The notes: generated by a model not told the origin, from the letters alone. DNA of 12,625 nucleotides from Anaerolineaceae bacterium UBA700 (GCA_002298885.1 DBMK01000237.1:1-12625), one strand, 5' to 3'; numbered from the stretch's first letter, positions 1-7,029 are shown. Numbers and translations are program-made.

Positions 1-1067
1 GGCAGCATCACCGGCAGCCAGTAGTAATCCGGCTTGACGGCCACGAAATATAAAAGATAGATTGAATAGGGGATGATCCAGACCAGGATCAGGCGGCTGA
101 GCAGCTTATCCGGGCCCCAGATGCAGCCGACCAGCAGCGAAAGCGCCAGGAAACCGAGCAGGAAGGGCTGGCCGTACCAGGTGCTGAGGGTCCATTCCCA
201 ATACTGCGGCCCCTTGGAATATGTCGGGTCACCCTGGGCATAGCCCTGGTCGAGCTCGACGGTCTTGTAGGTTTGGATCTTCACCAGCTCCTGGCGGGCG
301 CCGGCGTTGTACAGGAACGGGTTGGAGAGCACCAATGCGGCGGCCATCACCACCACAAACAAGGCACCGGCGGCCAACATTTTCTTGAAGCTCAGCACCT
401 TGCGCACCAGGCCGGCCAGCAGGTAGGCCGGAATGGCCAGGAAGAAGAAAAACCCCGCCAGCTTGATACCTGCCGCCACCCCGCAGGCGGCGGCGGCAAT
501 GTAGAAGTTGCGCCCGAAGCGCAGCCGGTCGCGGGCCAGGAAGAAGAGGGTCAAGACTACTGCCAGCACTGACAGGGCGTCCGGGTGCCACCACTGGATG
601 TTCTGGCGCACCACGGCGCGGTTGGTGAACAGCAGCACCAGCAGCCCCAGGGCGGCCCAGGGCTCCTCGAAGCGCGTCTGCAGGTAGATCAGCAGCACCA
701 CCACGGCGATCATCGGCAGGACGCTGATGAGCTGGCGCAGCAGCAGCAGGTTGAGGGGGGTAAAGTCGATGAAGTTGGCGCCGTACACCAGGCGCACCGG
801 CAGCACGGAGACGGCGGAGAAGAAGTAGAACGGGTAACCGTAATGGTAATCCCCGTAGATAATCCAGCGACTCCACAGGTCCTTTAAATCTTTGGCAGGG
901 TAGAGCATCCTTACGACGTAAGGATAAGTCACCGGTTCATCGACCGAGGTACGCCCGAGCATGACCTCGCTCTCGGCGCCGCGGGCATTGGGGATGATGA
1001 ACAGGGCAAAATAAGCCAGGCAAATCGCAGCGGTTAGCCAGACAACTGCTTTTTTAGACAGCCGCAT
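1..1067 (-). CDS. GT-C type membrane glycosyltransferase (GT39/ArnT-like), 3' end missing
   Basis: The frame stays open from an ATG at 1067 to the left edge, giving 355 complete codons with the C-terminus outside the window. GGAGC lies about 7 nt before the start. The protein is strongly hydrophobic: a first membrane segment at about residues 8-25, then more at roughly 105-128, 137-150, 163-178, 188-220, 229-247, 301-316 and 324-344. After the first segment comes a loop with VDEPVTYPY (D43, E44), like the acidic pair in the first extracytoplasmic loop of GT-C enzymes that use polyprenyl-phosphate sugar donors. QWWHPDALS (158-166) is also typical of this superfamily. Such proteins usually add sugars to proteins, lipids or cell-wall polymers on the outer face of the membrane. 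The acceptor cannot be told from sequence. It follows ccmD by 42 bp and may be read through from the ccm operon, although nothing links its role to cytochromes. The superfamily call is fairly firm; the exact family is uncertain. Confidence 0.75.
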   Translation of the reverse strand, partial: MRLSKKAVVWLTAAICLAYFALFIIPNARGAESEVMLGRTSVDEPVTYPYVVRMLYPAKDLKDLWSRWIIYGDYHYGYPFYFFSAVSVLPVRLVYGANFIDFTPLNLLLLRQLISVLPMIAVVVLLIYLQTRFEEPWAALGLLVLLFTNRAVVRQNIQWWHPDALSVLAVVLTLFFLARDRLRFGRNFYIAAAACGVAAGIKLAGFFFFLAIPAYLLAGLVRKVLSFKKMLAAGALFVVVMAAALVLSNPFLYNAGARQELVKIQTYKTVELDQGYAQGDPTYSKGPQYWEWTLSTWYGQPFLLGFLALSLLVGCIWGPDKLLSRLILVWIIPYSIYLLYFVAVKPDYYWLPVML

Positions 1068-1109
1068 GGAACGCTCCAAACAGGATCTGCCTGGATTATA
1101 GCATGCCCG

Positions 1110-1262
1110 CTAGTCTTTTTTCTCCAGGTCCTCGAGCATATGTTCATCCTGGCGCAGGTTGCGGAAGCGCAGGAACAGGCTGACCAGGTAGATCAGCATG
1201 CCCACCAGGATCACGCTGTAGCCGGCAATTAAAAACGTGGTTGTTTCGGGAACTGCATCCAT
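1110..1262 (-). CDS. ccmD: CcmD-like small membrane protein of the heme exporter
   Basis: This 50-residue protein starts at ATG 1262 behind a GAGGAA Shine-Dalgarno about 5 nt upstream and ends in TAG. It has one membrane segment (about residues 9-32, with GYSVILVGMLIYLVSLFL as its core) followed by a charged tail (RFRNLRQDEHMLEDLEKKD). CcmD proteins are tiny single-span proteins with a charged cytoplasmic tail. They bind CcmC and CcmE and help release heme-loaded CcmE from the CcmABC complex. Sequence conservation is low in this family, so the assignment rests on size, topology and position directly after ccmC (64 bp gap holding a hairpin). Being short, it is easily overlooked, but the start signal and composition support a real gene. 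Confidence 0.8.
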   Translation of the reverse strand: MDAVPETTTFLIAGYSVILVGMLIYLVSLFLRFRNLRQDEHMLEDLEKKD

Positions 1263-1275
1263 TTCGATTCCTCAA

Positions 1276-1316
1276 GGGTGTTATTTTTGGCGGCAACGCC
1301 GCCAAAAATGGCACCC
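1276..1316. repeat. Perfect GC-core hairpin between ccmC and ccmD
   Basis: ATTTTTGGCGGC (1283-1294) and its exact reverse complement (1298-1309) are separated by AAC. Beyond a 2-nt internal mismatch, GGGTG (1276-1280) pairs with CACCC (1312-1316). The stem has T's on its 5' side and A's on its 3' side, so on either strand there is no U-run after the stem. It is therefore unlike a classical intrinsic terminator. It lies 9 bp after the ccmC stop and 13 bp before the ccmD start, where it could stabilise or process the mRNA or be a copy of a dispersed palindromic repeat. Confidence 0.85.
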
Positions 1317-1325
1317 GAACTATTC

Positions 1326-2027
1326 TTATTCGGCTAATTTCAGTTTCTTCTGCTCGATCTTATCCGCCAGGCGGCCCAGGCGGATACGGTGCCAGAACAG
1401 GTCGGCAAACACGAAGGAATACGCCAACAGGCTGAACATGAACGTCTGCAGCATCTTGGGAGTCATGGCAAACGTGCCGGTGGCGCCGGGGTCACTGTTG
1501 CCGATCACCACCGGATGGATGGTGTTGAACAGGCGGATCGAGAAGAAAGTGAGGGGCACGCTAATGAAGGCCACGATGGCGTAGACGGCGCCGAAGCGCG
1601 CCCGCCGCTCGGGGTCCTCGATGCCGGAACGCAGCATGAGGTAGGCGAAATAAGCCAGCTCCATGATCGTAACTGTGGTCAGGCGCGGGTCCCAGGTCCA
1701 CCAGGTGTTCCAGGCCGGGTAAGCCCAGATCGAGCCGGTGATGACGCCCACCAGGCAGAAGACCAGGCCGATCTCGACGCCGGCCAGCTCGATGATATCC
1801 CATTTGCGGTCGTGCGTGCGCAGGTAGATGATGCCGGCGATCATGGAGAACAGGAAACCCAGCATGCCCGTCCAAAACGAGGCAACGTGGAAATAAAATA
1901 CCTTCTGGACCATGCCCATTGAGGCTTCTTCCGGCGCATACAGGAAGACAGCCCCCAGGGCAGCCAAAAACAATACGACGGTGGCAATATCCAGGATTCT
2001 CAGTTTGCTTGAAGCAGGTTCAGACAT
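1326..2027 (-). CDS. ccmC: CcmC, heme-handling membrane protein of System I
   Basis: This 233-residue, six-span membrane protein passes heme to CcmE at the outer face of the cytoplasmic membrane. The hallmark tryptophan-rich (WWD) motif is present as WAYPAWNTWWTWDPR (101-115). The two histidines expected to ligate heme are visible as H47 (VFYFHVASFW) and H171 (LFNTIHPVVI), flanking the WWD segment as in the family. Length is close to the usual 230-250 residues. The start at 2027 has GGAGGTG about 6 nt upstream. A 92 bp gap separates it from ccmB upstream. The C-terminal tail (RLADKIEQKKLKLAE) is charged and cytoplasmic. CcmC works with CcmA, CcmB and CcmD, all encoded next to it. Confidence 0.96.
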   Translation of the reverse strand: MSEPASSKLRILDIATVVLFLAALGAVFLYAPEEASMGMVQKVFYFHVASFWTGMLGFLFSMIAGIIYLRTHDRKWDIIELAGVEIGLVFCLVGVITGSIWAYPAWNTWWTWDPRLTTVTIMELAYFAYLMLRSGIEDPERRARFGAVYAIVAFISVPLTFFSIRLFNTIHPVVIGNSDPGATGTFAMTPKMLQTFMFSLLAYSFVFADLFWHRIRLGRLADKIEQKKLKLAE

Positions 2028-2073
2028 TCGGACACCTCCAACGTACTTCTAAAACTTCGAGATTTTTCTCCAG

Positions 2074-2092
2074 TGTGTTTTGGCGAAACACA
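2074..2092. repeat. Small hairpin in the ccmB-ccmC gap
   Basis: TGTGTTT (2074-2080) pairs with AAACACA (2086-2092) around a TGGCG loop, within the 92 bp gap between the ccmB stop and the ccmC start. A weaker GAGA/TCTC stem with a T-loop sits beside it at 2059-2070. The stem is short and AT-rich, so it may be only a weak mRNA structure. Nothing else is recognisable in this gap apart from the ccmC Shine-Dalgarno. Confidence 0.4.
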
Positions 2093-2119
2093 TCCTCAAA
2101 ACAGCTTTTCAGCAAGGCC

Positions 2120-2803
2120 TTATTCCTCGACGACGTAATCGAAGACCATGAAGGCAATTGCGGTGAAAATAACGTCGTAGGCCACCAGGATGTTCAGCCA
2201 TTGGGCAATATCGCTGAAGGCTGACCCGTCCAGGAAGCCTCCGCTGGCCTTGACCGCCGCCACCAGCAGCGGGATGGCCACCGGGAACAGCAGGATGGGC
2301 AGCAGCACGTCGCGGGTGCGCGCCTGGACGGCCATGCTCGCCAGCAGCGTGCCCACCGCCACGTATCCCCAAGAGCCGAGGACGATGATGGCGATCAGGC
2401 CGGGGTTGAACAAGTTGACGCTGTACAGGATGCTGTAGATGGGCAGCACGATGGCTGCCACCAGCAGCATGAAGATCAGGTTGCCGATGGTCTTGCCGAA
2501 ATAGATGGCCGTGCGGTCCACCGGCGCCAGCAGCAGGCCGTCCAGGCAGCCGCGGTCCTTTTCAACCGCCATCGAGCGGTTGAGGCCCAACGTGCCGGCG
2601 AAGGCCAGGGTCACCCACAGGATGCCCGAGGTCAGGCTGGCGCGCACCTGGGCGTTGAGCTCGAGGGCGAAATTAAAGATAAAGATCACCAGCAGCGCAA
2701 AGACCAGCATAGCCGAGACCATCTCGCGGCTGCGCCACTCGGCCGCCAGGTCCTTCCACACCACGGCGCTCATCGCCCGCAGGAACGGCGTGGCAATGTT
2801 CAA
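2120..2803 (-). CDS. ccmB: CcmB, membrane subunit of the CcmAB ABC transporter
   Basis: CcmB is the transmembrane partner of the CcmA ATPase. Together with CcmC and CcmD they drive ATP-dependent release of heme-loaded CcmE. The 227-residue protein opens with a short amphipathic segment (VVWKDLAAEWRSREM, about 14-28) and has about six membrane spans, including MLVFALLVIFIFNFAL (32-47). The conserved early stretch RSMAVEKDRGCLDGLLLAP (75-93) fits the family. Length matches the usual 220 or so. The best start is a TTG at 2803, overlapping the ccmA stop by 4 bp, because GGAGGT lies about 5 nt before it. The next ATG (2773) would remove ten N-terminal residues and lacks such a signal. The overlap implies translational coupling with ccmA. 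Confidence 0.93.
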   Translation of the reverse strand: MNIATPFLRAMSAVVWKDLAAEWRSREMVSAMLVFALLVIFIFNFALELNAQVRASLTSGILWVTLAFAGTLGLNRSMAVEKDRGCLDGLLLAPVDRTAIYFGKTIGNLIFMLLVAAIVLPIYSILYSVNLFNPGLIAIIVLGSWGYVAVGTLLASMAVQARTRDVLLPILLFPVAIPLLVAAVKASGGFLDGSAFSDIAQWLNILVAYDVIFTAIAFMVFDYVVEE

Positions 2804-3519
2804 CCTGCACCTCCCGGATTGTTGTTTTCGAGTGCCCGGCGGTAGAACGCCAGCAGTCCATCCTGGGGCATGCCGGCGCGAGGCGTGCTGGCCTGGATGC
2901 GGCCGCGGCTCAACACATCGAAGCGCGAGGCCAGGTCGGCCACCCGCACCAGGTCGTGCGAGGTCATCACCACGGTGCGCTGGCGGGCCGCCACCTGGCG
3001 CAGCACGGTATCGAGCATCTCGCTGGCGTCCTGGTCGAGGCCGGTGTGCGGCTCATCCATGAGCAGCACCTCGGGGTCGTGCATGATGGCCCGGCCGATG
3101 GCCAGGCGCTGCTGCATACCGCGCGAGAAGGTGCGCACCAGGTCGCGCCGCCGCGAGGCCAGCCCAACCAGCTCGAGCACCTCCAGGATGCGCCTGTCCA
3201 GCTCCGGGACGCCGTACATGCGCCCATAAAAGCGCAGGTTCTCCTCGGCGCTCAGGTCGCCGTAGAGCAGGGGCAGGTGCGAGACCACCCCCAGCCGGCG
3301 GCGCACGGCGGAGGCCTGGTGCGGCAGGCTATAGCCGGCAATCTGCACGTCACCCAGCGTCTGGCGCGAAAGCGAAGCCAGGATGCGCAGAAAAGTGGTC
3401 TTGCCGGCTCCGTTGGGCCCCAGCAAGGCCACAAATTCGCCCTGCGACACCTGGAAATCCAGGTTCTTGAGGACGGTCTTCACGCCGAAGCGCTTGGTTA
3501 GATGGGTGACTTCGATCAT
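2800..3519 (-). CDS. ccmA: CcmA, ATP-binding subunit of the heme exporter complex
   Basis: This 239-residue ABC ATPase powers CcmAB-dependent release of holo-CcmE from CcmC. Visible motifs in order are Walker A GPNGAGKT (34-41), the signature FSRGMQQRL (131-139), Walker B VLLMDEP (151-157) with the catalytic Glu E156, the D-loop (TGLD, 159-162) and the switch His in MTSHD (H188). The SRGMQQR signature in place of LSGGQ is common in CcmA-like and related exporter ATPases. The C-terminus overlaps ccmB by 4 bp. The ATG at 3519 has no clear Shine-Dalgarno: only an A-rich stretch from the neighbouring hairpin (3524-3572) precedes it, so translation may depend on the hairpin context or be weak. The start is nevertheless supported by the standard N-terminus MIEVTHLTKRFG. 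Confidence 0.96.
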   Translation of the reverse strand: MIEVTHLTKRFGVKTVLKNLDFQVSQGEFVALLGPNGAGKTTFLRILASLSRQTLGDVQIAGYSLPHQASAVRRRLGVVSHLPLLYGDLSAEENLRFYGRMYGVPELDRRILEVLELVGLASRRRDLVRTFSRGMQQRLAIGRAIMHDPEVLLMDEPHTGLDQDASEMLDTVLRQVAARQRTVVMTSHDLVRVADLASRFDVLSRGRIQASTPRAGMPQDGLLAFYRRALENNNPGGAG

Positions 3520-3523
3520 ATGG

Positions 3524-3572
3524 ATTATTTTTGGTTTTGCCGCCGCACAGCGGCGGCAAAACTAAAAATAAT
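3524..3572. repeat. Long hairpin between the cytochrome gene and ccmA
   Basis: Two 23-nt arms (3524-3546 and 3550-3572) around ACA pair at 22 of 23 positions. The core is GCCGCCGC/GCGGCGGC, with T-rich sequence on the 5' side and A-rich sequence on the 3' side. The far arm ends inside the cytochrome stop codon (3572-3574) and the near arm ends 4 bp before the ccmA start. No U-run follows the stem on either strand, so a simple terminator is unlikely. It leaves ccmA without a normal Shine-Dalgarno. It resembles the palindrome at 1276-1316 in core and polarity. Confidence 0.85.
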
Positions 3573-5611
3573 TAACTCCTTAAGGCCTTCAACCGCTCCT
3601 TCAACTCCGCCCGGCGCTCTTTGTAGGCAGCTTCGGGAAGATCGCCGGCCTGGTAGAGGTCGTCGAGGGTCACGATGGCATCCAGGATGCTCTCGGCGCT
3701 CTCGTTGGCAGCCGGGAGCTCCTCTTCGTCCTCCTCCTCATCATATTCGGCCCGGGCGCGGCGGCGCTGGCGGAACAGCCAGAACCCGCCGCCGACCAGC
3801 ACCACGCCGAAGACGGCCAGGCCGATAATCAGCGCCGCTGGCGAATTGGAGGCAGGGGTGGAAGCCGATCCGCTTGCGCCCGGTTGGGCCGCCGGCACGC
3901 CGGAGACGGTCAGATCGAGCTTGGTGCCGGAGGCCAGGTTGGCTGCGGTGAACAGGGCGATGGTGCCGCTGCCCTGCACGTCGCGCGTGCCGGCATTGGT
4001 CACCTGCGGGCCGCTGACGCTGACCCCGCCTGCCGGCACCATGACCACGGCCGAATCGACCGGCATGGAAATGGGCACGGACAGGTTGGCGGTGTTATTG
4101 GTGTAGGGCATGTCGTAGCCGAACAGCTCCTGCACGGTGCCCTGGGGCGGAATGGTCTGGTTATCCCCAAAACCGGTGTCGGTCTTGACGTATCGTCCAT
4201 CGCCCAGCGTGCCGTCCTGGAAGAACAGGTTAACCGCTCCCTGGGGCAGCTCGAATTTAAGCGCCGGGTTGGCTGGGTCCGCCGGGACGACCGCCTTATC
4301 GGTGGGGTTCTGGACGATGAATAGTTCGGCAACCTGGAGCGTGCCGCTGGTCGAAAAATCGAAGAAGACGTGTAGGCGCTGGGCCTTGAGAACCGAGACA
4401 TCCGTGCTGGAAGGGGAAATATTGATGGCGACGCTGGCGTCTTTGCCAGGCTGTACATCAGTTGAATGCAGCGGCTGGGATGAGAAGGTGACCTTGTTAT
4501 ACTCCACCTGGGCCATCCAAACCCGGTTCTGTACGACGTCCACGCCCGAAAAAGCAAACGTGCCGTCGGCGCTCAGCGGGGCGGTGGCCGTCCAGGCCGG
4601 GGTCATGTTGTCGAAGCCCTGCAGGGTAACGTTGAGGCCGGATGGCAGGCTGCCGCCGGCGCTGAACGTGACCTTGCCGCTGATGTTGAATTTGCCGGTC
4701 ACCACCGGCGTGCCGGCCGAGGTGGTGCCCACCGGCAGCGGTGCGGCGGTTGAGGTTGGGCCCTGGGCCACAGCGGTGCCCCCTGCGCTGGGGGTGGCGG
4801 CCAGCGTGGCCGCCGAGGTGGCAAGCGGGGTAGCGTTTTGGTCCGGGGTGGCGAGCGTGGATGTGGCGGATGTCGTGGAAGCGGCGGCTGGCGTTGCGGC
4901 GCTGGCCTGGATGGTATTGCTGCCGGCAAAGCTCAGGGTGCGGATGTAAGCCGCAACGGCCCAGCGCTCGTCTTCGCTGAGCTGGCTGGAGTAAGCCGGC
5001 ATTGCCGGCGCCACGCCGTTGGTAATCACCGTAAACAGATCGTTAGCCGAGCGCGAGGCCAGGCGTGAGCCGTCGCTCCAATCGGGTTCTTTACCGCCGG
5101 CTGTAGCCGCCTGCGGGCCGTCACCGCGCCCCTGGAGGCCGTGGCAGGACTGGCACTTCTGCTGATAGATGGTCTGACCCTGCTGGATTTCCTGGGGCGT
5201 AGTGCTCAAGCTCAGAACGTAGGCAATGACGTCCCAGCGCTGGCGGTCGGAAAGGCTCTTGAACGGTGGCATGGATTGTTCCATGCGCCCGTTGGTCACC
5301 ACATCGTACCAGGTCTGGGGTTTGGCCAGGCGCGCCACCTGGGCGGTGCCGATGGCCGCCGGCGGGTTGGGCAGCTTGGCGGACTGTGGGCCGTTGCCCA
5401 GGCCGGCGTCGCCGTGGCAGGGGGCGCATTTTTCAGGGAAGATGGCCGCGCCGTCGCTCGGGTCGGGGGGGACGAGCGGGTAAACGACCTGGGCCGCGGT
5501 GGGCTGTGCCACCGGCGGCTGGTAATCGGGCGGCGGAGTAATATCCGACGCCAACGAACACGCCGTCAGCGCCAGGGATAATATGAATGCTGTAAATAAT
5601 ACTTTTTTCAT
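3572..5611 (-). CDS. Di-heme c-type cytochrome lipoprotein with C-terminal membrane anchor and SHOCT-like tail
   Basis: This 679-residue protein begins with a lipoprotein signal (lipobox LTAC, C18). Two cytochrome c domains follow: CAPCH (62-66) with likely axial Met M114 in QSMPPF, and CQSCH (153-157) with likely Met M204 in APAMPAY. A Thr/Ala/Pro-rich linker (about 236-305) leads to a beta-rich region starting FNISGKVTF (308-316, resembling Ig-like or carboxypeptidase-regulatory folds) and a further extracytoplasmic region to about 585. A membrane helix (about 592-613), the acidic stretch EYDEEEDEEEL (622-632) and a helical tail (about 641-677) resembling a SHOCT domain complete it. It should sit outside the membrane, tethered at both ends, and carry electrons. 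It is a client of the surrounding Ccm proteins. The partner enzyme is unknown. AGGAAA precedes the ATG at 5611. The heme sites are certain; the beta region and SHOCT calls are moderate. Confidence 0.88.
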   Translation of the reverse strand: MKKVLFTAFILSLALTACSLASDITPPPDYQPPVAQPTAAQVVYPLVPPDPSDGAAIFPEKCAPCHGDAGLGNGPQSAKLPNPPAAIGTAQVARLAKPQTWYDVVTNGRMEQSMPPFKSLSDRQRWDVIAYVLSLSTTPQEIQQGQTIYQQKCQSCHGLQGRGDGPQAATAGGKEPDWSDGSRLASRSANDLFTVITNGVAPAMPAYSSQLSEDERWAVAAYIRTLSFAGSNTIQASAATPAAASTTSATSTLATPDQNATPLATSAATLAATPSAGGTAVAQGPTSTAAPLPVGTTSAGTPVVTGKFNISGKVTFSAGGSLPSGLNVTLQGFDNMTPAWTATAPLSADGTFAFSGVDVVQNRVWMAQVEYNKVTFSSQPLHSTDVQPGKDASVAINISPSSTDVSVLKAQRLHVFFDFSTSGTLQVAELFIVQNPTDKAVVPADPANPALKFELPQGAVNLFFQDGTLGDGRYVKTDTGFGDNQTIPPQGTVQELFGYDMPYTNNTANLSVPISMPVDSAVVMVPAGGVSVSGPQVTNAGTRDVQGSGTIALFTAANLASGTKLDLTVSGVPAAQPGASGSASTPASNSPAALIIGLAVFGVVLVGGGFWLFRQRRRARAEYDEEEDEEELPAANESAESILDAIVTLDDLYQAGDLPEAAYKERRAELKERLKALRS

Positions 5612-5644
5612 CCGGTTTCCTGTTGCATCATTGATTACTCTTCA

Positions 5645-5748
5645 GCGTGAAACGTGAGACGTGATGCGTGATGCGTGAAACGTGATACGTGAAAACCAGA
5701 TTGCACTTCACGCTTCACGTTTCACGTTTTACGTTTCACGTTTCAAAT
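5645..5748. repeat. Heptamer tandem array followed by its inverted copy
   Basis: Seven consecutive 7-mers of form RCGTGAN (5645-5693: GCGTGAA, ACGTGAG, ACGTGAT, GCGTGAT, GCGTGAA, ACGTGAT, ACGTGAA) are followed by a 13-nt spacer. Then come five reverse-complement heptamers, TTCACGC, TTCACGT, TTCACGT, TTTACGT and TTCACGT (5707-5741), and a degenerate TTCAAAT. The two halves can pair into a long imperfect stem in several registers. The array fills the gap between the CcmI-like gene and the cytochrome gene. Its last unit supplies the TGA stop (5743-5745) of the CcmI-like gene. It is too short and regular to be a CRISPR. Confidence 0.85.
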
Positions 5749-6339
5749 CGTCGTCCCACATCTGGAACAAAACTTATCCGATTCCTGGACCGGCTTGCCG
5801 CATTTGGGGCAGAAGCCCACCGACTTGCCCTGGCGGGCGCGGCGGCGTTCGTTGACCAGCGCCTCGATATCGTCCCCACCGTTGGCCAGCGGGCGGCGCC
5901 TCACGGGCGCTACGGCGGCGGCCGCGCCAGCGCCGCCTGTGGGTGAAGCGGCGTGCAGCCGCGCATCCGCCCGGCGGGCGGCCACGGCGGCCTCCAGCCG
6001 ATCCTCGGCGCTCAGGTCGGCAGCAGTTGGCTTGGGGTCCAGGGCATCAAGCTGGCGCAAGATTTCGGCTCCCTCGTGCAGGAAGGCCTGGCGCTGGTAC
6101 GGGTAATCCTCCTCCGGCACCTTGCCCAGGGCATGGTCGAAATCCAGGTCCTGCAGTGAGGTCAGGACGCGGTCGCGTTCGGCCATCAACGCTGAGCGAT
6201 GGATATCGCTCTCGTTGATGGCGCGCTTGCGGGTCTTTTTTGCAGCAGCCGAAGGATTCATAAAGAAGGGGCGGCTAATATAAATCCCCACCACCAACAC
6301 AACCGCCAGCACCAGAAATATTGCGCCTACAAAGTCCAT
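5743..6339 (-). CDS. CcmI-like membrane protein with C-terminal zinc ribbon
   Basis: This 198-residue protein has one N-terminal membrane helix (about 4-21) followed by a basic stretch (KKTRKR, 34-39), which puts the rest in the cytoplasm by the positive-inside rule. Residues about 50-100 (AERDRVLTSLQDLDFDHALG, then KVPEEDYPYQRQAFLHEGAE) resemble the cytoplasmic leucine-zipper-like region of CcmI, the subunit that helps CcmF and CcmH handle apocytochrome. An Ala-rich low-complexity linker (about 115-150) leads to a zinc ribbon with two CxxC pairs, C177/C180 (FCPKCGKP) and C191/C194 (FCSRCG). The second membrane helix and periplasmic TPR domain of proteobacterial CcmI are absent. GAGGAG lies 5 nt before the ATG at 6339. 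It sits between ccmG and the cytochrome gene. A role as a reduced CcmI is inferred; a general zinc-ribbon protein is the alternative. Confidence 0.72.
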   Translation of the reverse strand: MDFVGAIFLVLAVVLVVGIYISRPFFMNPSAAAKKTRKRAINESDIHRSALMAERDRVLTSLQDLDFDHALGKVPEEDYPYQRQAFLHEGAEILRQLDALDPKPTAADLSAEDRLEAAVAARRADARLHAASPTGGAGAAAAVAPVRRRPLANGGDDIEALVNERRRARQGKSVGFCPKCGKPVQESDKFCSRCGTTI

Positions 6340-6360
6340 CGTTTCTCCTCACACCTCCAC

Positions 6361-6420
6361 CCTCCCCCAACCTCCTCCCGCTCTCAACAGTGTGTGAGGG
6401 GGAGAGGAGGGCCGGGGAGG
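6361..6420. repeat. C-rich/G-rich imperfect palindrome between ccmG and the CcmI-like gene
   Basis: A pyrimidine-rich left arm (6361-6386) and a purine-rich right arm (6395-6420) pair at about 20 of 26 positions around an 8-nt loop. The arms are built of CCTCC/GGAGG runs. It fills most of the 89 bp gap just downstream of the ccmG stop and upstream of the CcmI-like start. The strong strand asymmetry and imperfect pairing look like a degenerate dispersed palindromic repeat. On the minus-strand mRNA it would form a GC-rich stem without a following U-run. Confidence 0.6.
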
Positions 6421-6428
6421 AGCAAGGT

Positions 6429-7013
6429 TCAGTTTATCAGGGGGTCGATCATCCCCTGGATTTCACCCAACGACGAAAACGGGCCGATCTTGACGTTCTT
6501 CAGGTGGCCAGTCTTGTCCAGAATGTACGTCTCTGGGACGCCCTTGATGCGGAAAATCTGCGAGATCGCCGTGCGCAGGTCGGGCCCATTGAGGTAAGTG
6601 ATGCCGAACTGGTTGAGGTAGCTCTTCGCCTCTGGTTCCGTATCCACCCAATCCACACCCATGAAGACCACCTTGCCGCCCGGCTGATAATATTTCCAGG
6701 CCGTTTCCATATCGGCGGCTTCCTGTTTGCACGGGTCGCACCACGACGCCCAGAAGTTGACCACGATCACCTTCCCGGCCATGTCGCTGGTGGCGTACTG
6801 CTTGCCGTCGAAGCCGGTGAGAGTGAATTGGGGCACGGCGTCGTTGATTTGCACCGACCCGCGCTGGGATTGGTTGAGGCCCCACCAGATGAGCGCCAGG
6901 AAGCCCAGCAGGGCGAAGAAAGCCAGGACGATCACCCACGCCGGCAGTTGGCGGGCGCGAGCTTTGGCCTCGGCGGCCGCAGTGGGGGTGGCAATGGTAG
7001 TATCATTTTCCAT
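6429..7013 (-). CDS. ccmG: CcmG/DsbE-type membrane-anchored thioredoxin
   Basis: This 194-residue TlpA-like thioredoxin keeps the CXXCH cysteines of apocytochromes reduced so that heme can attach. It has a short cytoplasmic N-terminus, one membrane anchor (about 25-45) and a thioredoxin fold outside the membrane. The active site is NFWASWCDPC (86-95; C92, C95) and the cis-proline loop is GVPETYILD (P160). The segment DWVDTEPEAKSYLNQFGITY (121-140) is the usual insert of the TlpA/DsbE group. Length is typical. The start at 7013 has GAGG about 10 nt upstream. It lies 16 bp after ccmH. A generic TlpA is possible, but the ccm context supports CcmG. Confidence 0.93.
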   Translation of the reverse strand: MENDTTIATPTAAAEAKARARQLPAWVIVLAFFALLGFLALIWWGLNQSQRGSVQINDAVPQFTLTGFDGKQYATSDMAGKVIVVNFWASWCDPCKQEAADMETAWKYYQPGGKVVFMGVDWVDTEPEAKSYLNQFGITYLNGPDLRTAISQIFRIKGVPETYILDKTGHLKNVKIGPFSSLGEIQGMIDPLIN

Positions 7014-7029
7014 AATTCAAAACCTCAAA

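Noticed and set aside
229..876. Minus-strand open frame of 215 codons in the left part
   Set aside because: It is out of frame with the glycosyltransferase that reads openly from 1067 to the window edge; its Arg/Pro/Ala-rich composition is typical of a shifted frame.
1389..1922. Plus-strand open frame of 177 codons opposite ccmC
   Set aside because: Composition (rich in His, Gln, Asp, Gly) is that of an antisense shadow; ccmC on the other strand has all family motifs and a good start signal.
3524..3572. Rho-independent terminator ending the cytochrome transcript before ccmA
   Set aside because: The stem is strong but A's rather than T's follow it on the minus strand, and ending transcription here would cut ccmABCD off with no visible new promoter.
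4137..4949. Long plus-strand open frame of 270 codons opposite the cytochrome gene
   Set aside because: It is antisense to a clear di-heme cytochrome, has no recognisable domain, and arises from the GC-rich codon pattern and low-complexity linker of the real gene.
5645..5748. CRISPR-like array
   Set aside because: The units are 7 bp, contiguous and partly inverted, with no spacers and no cas genes.
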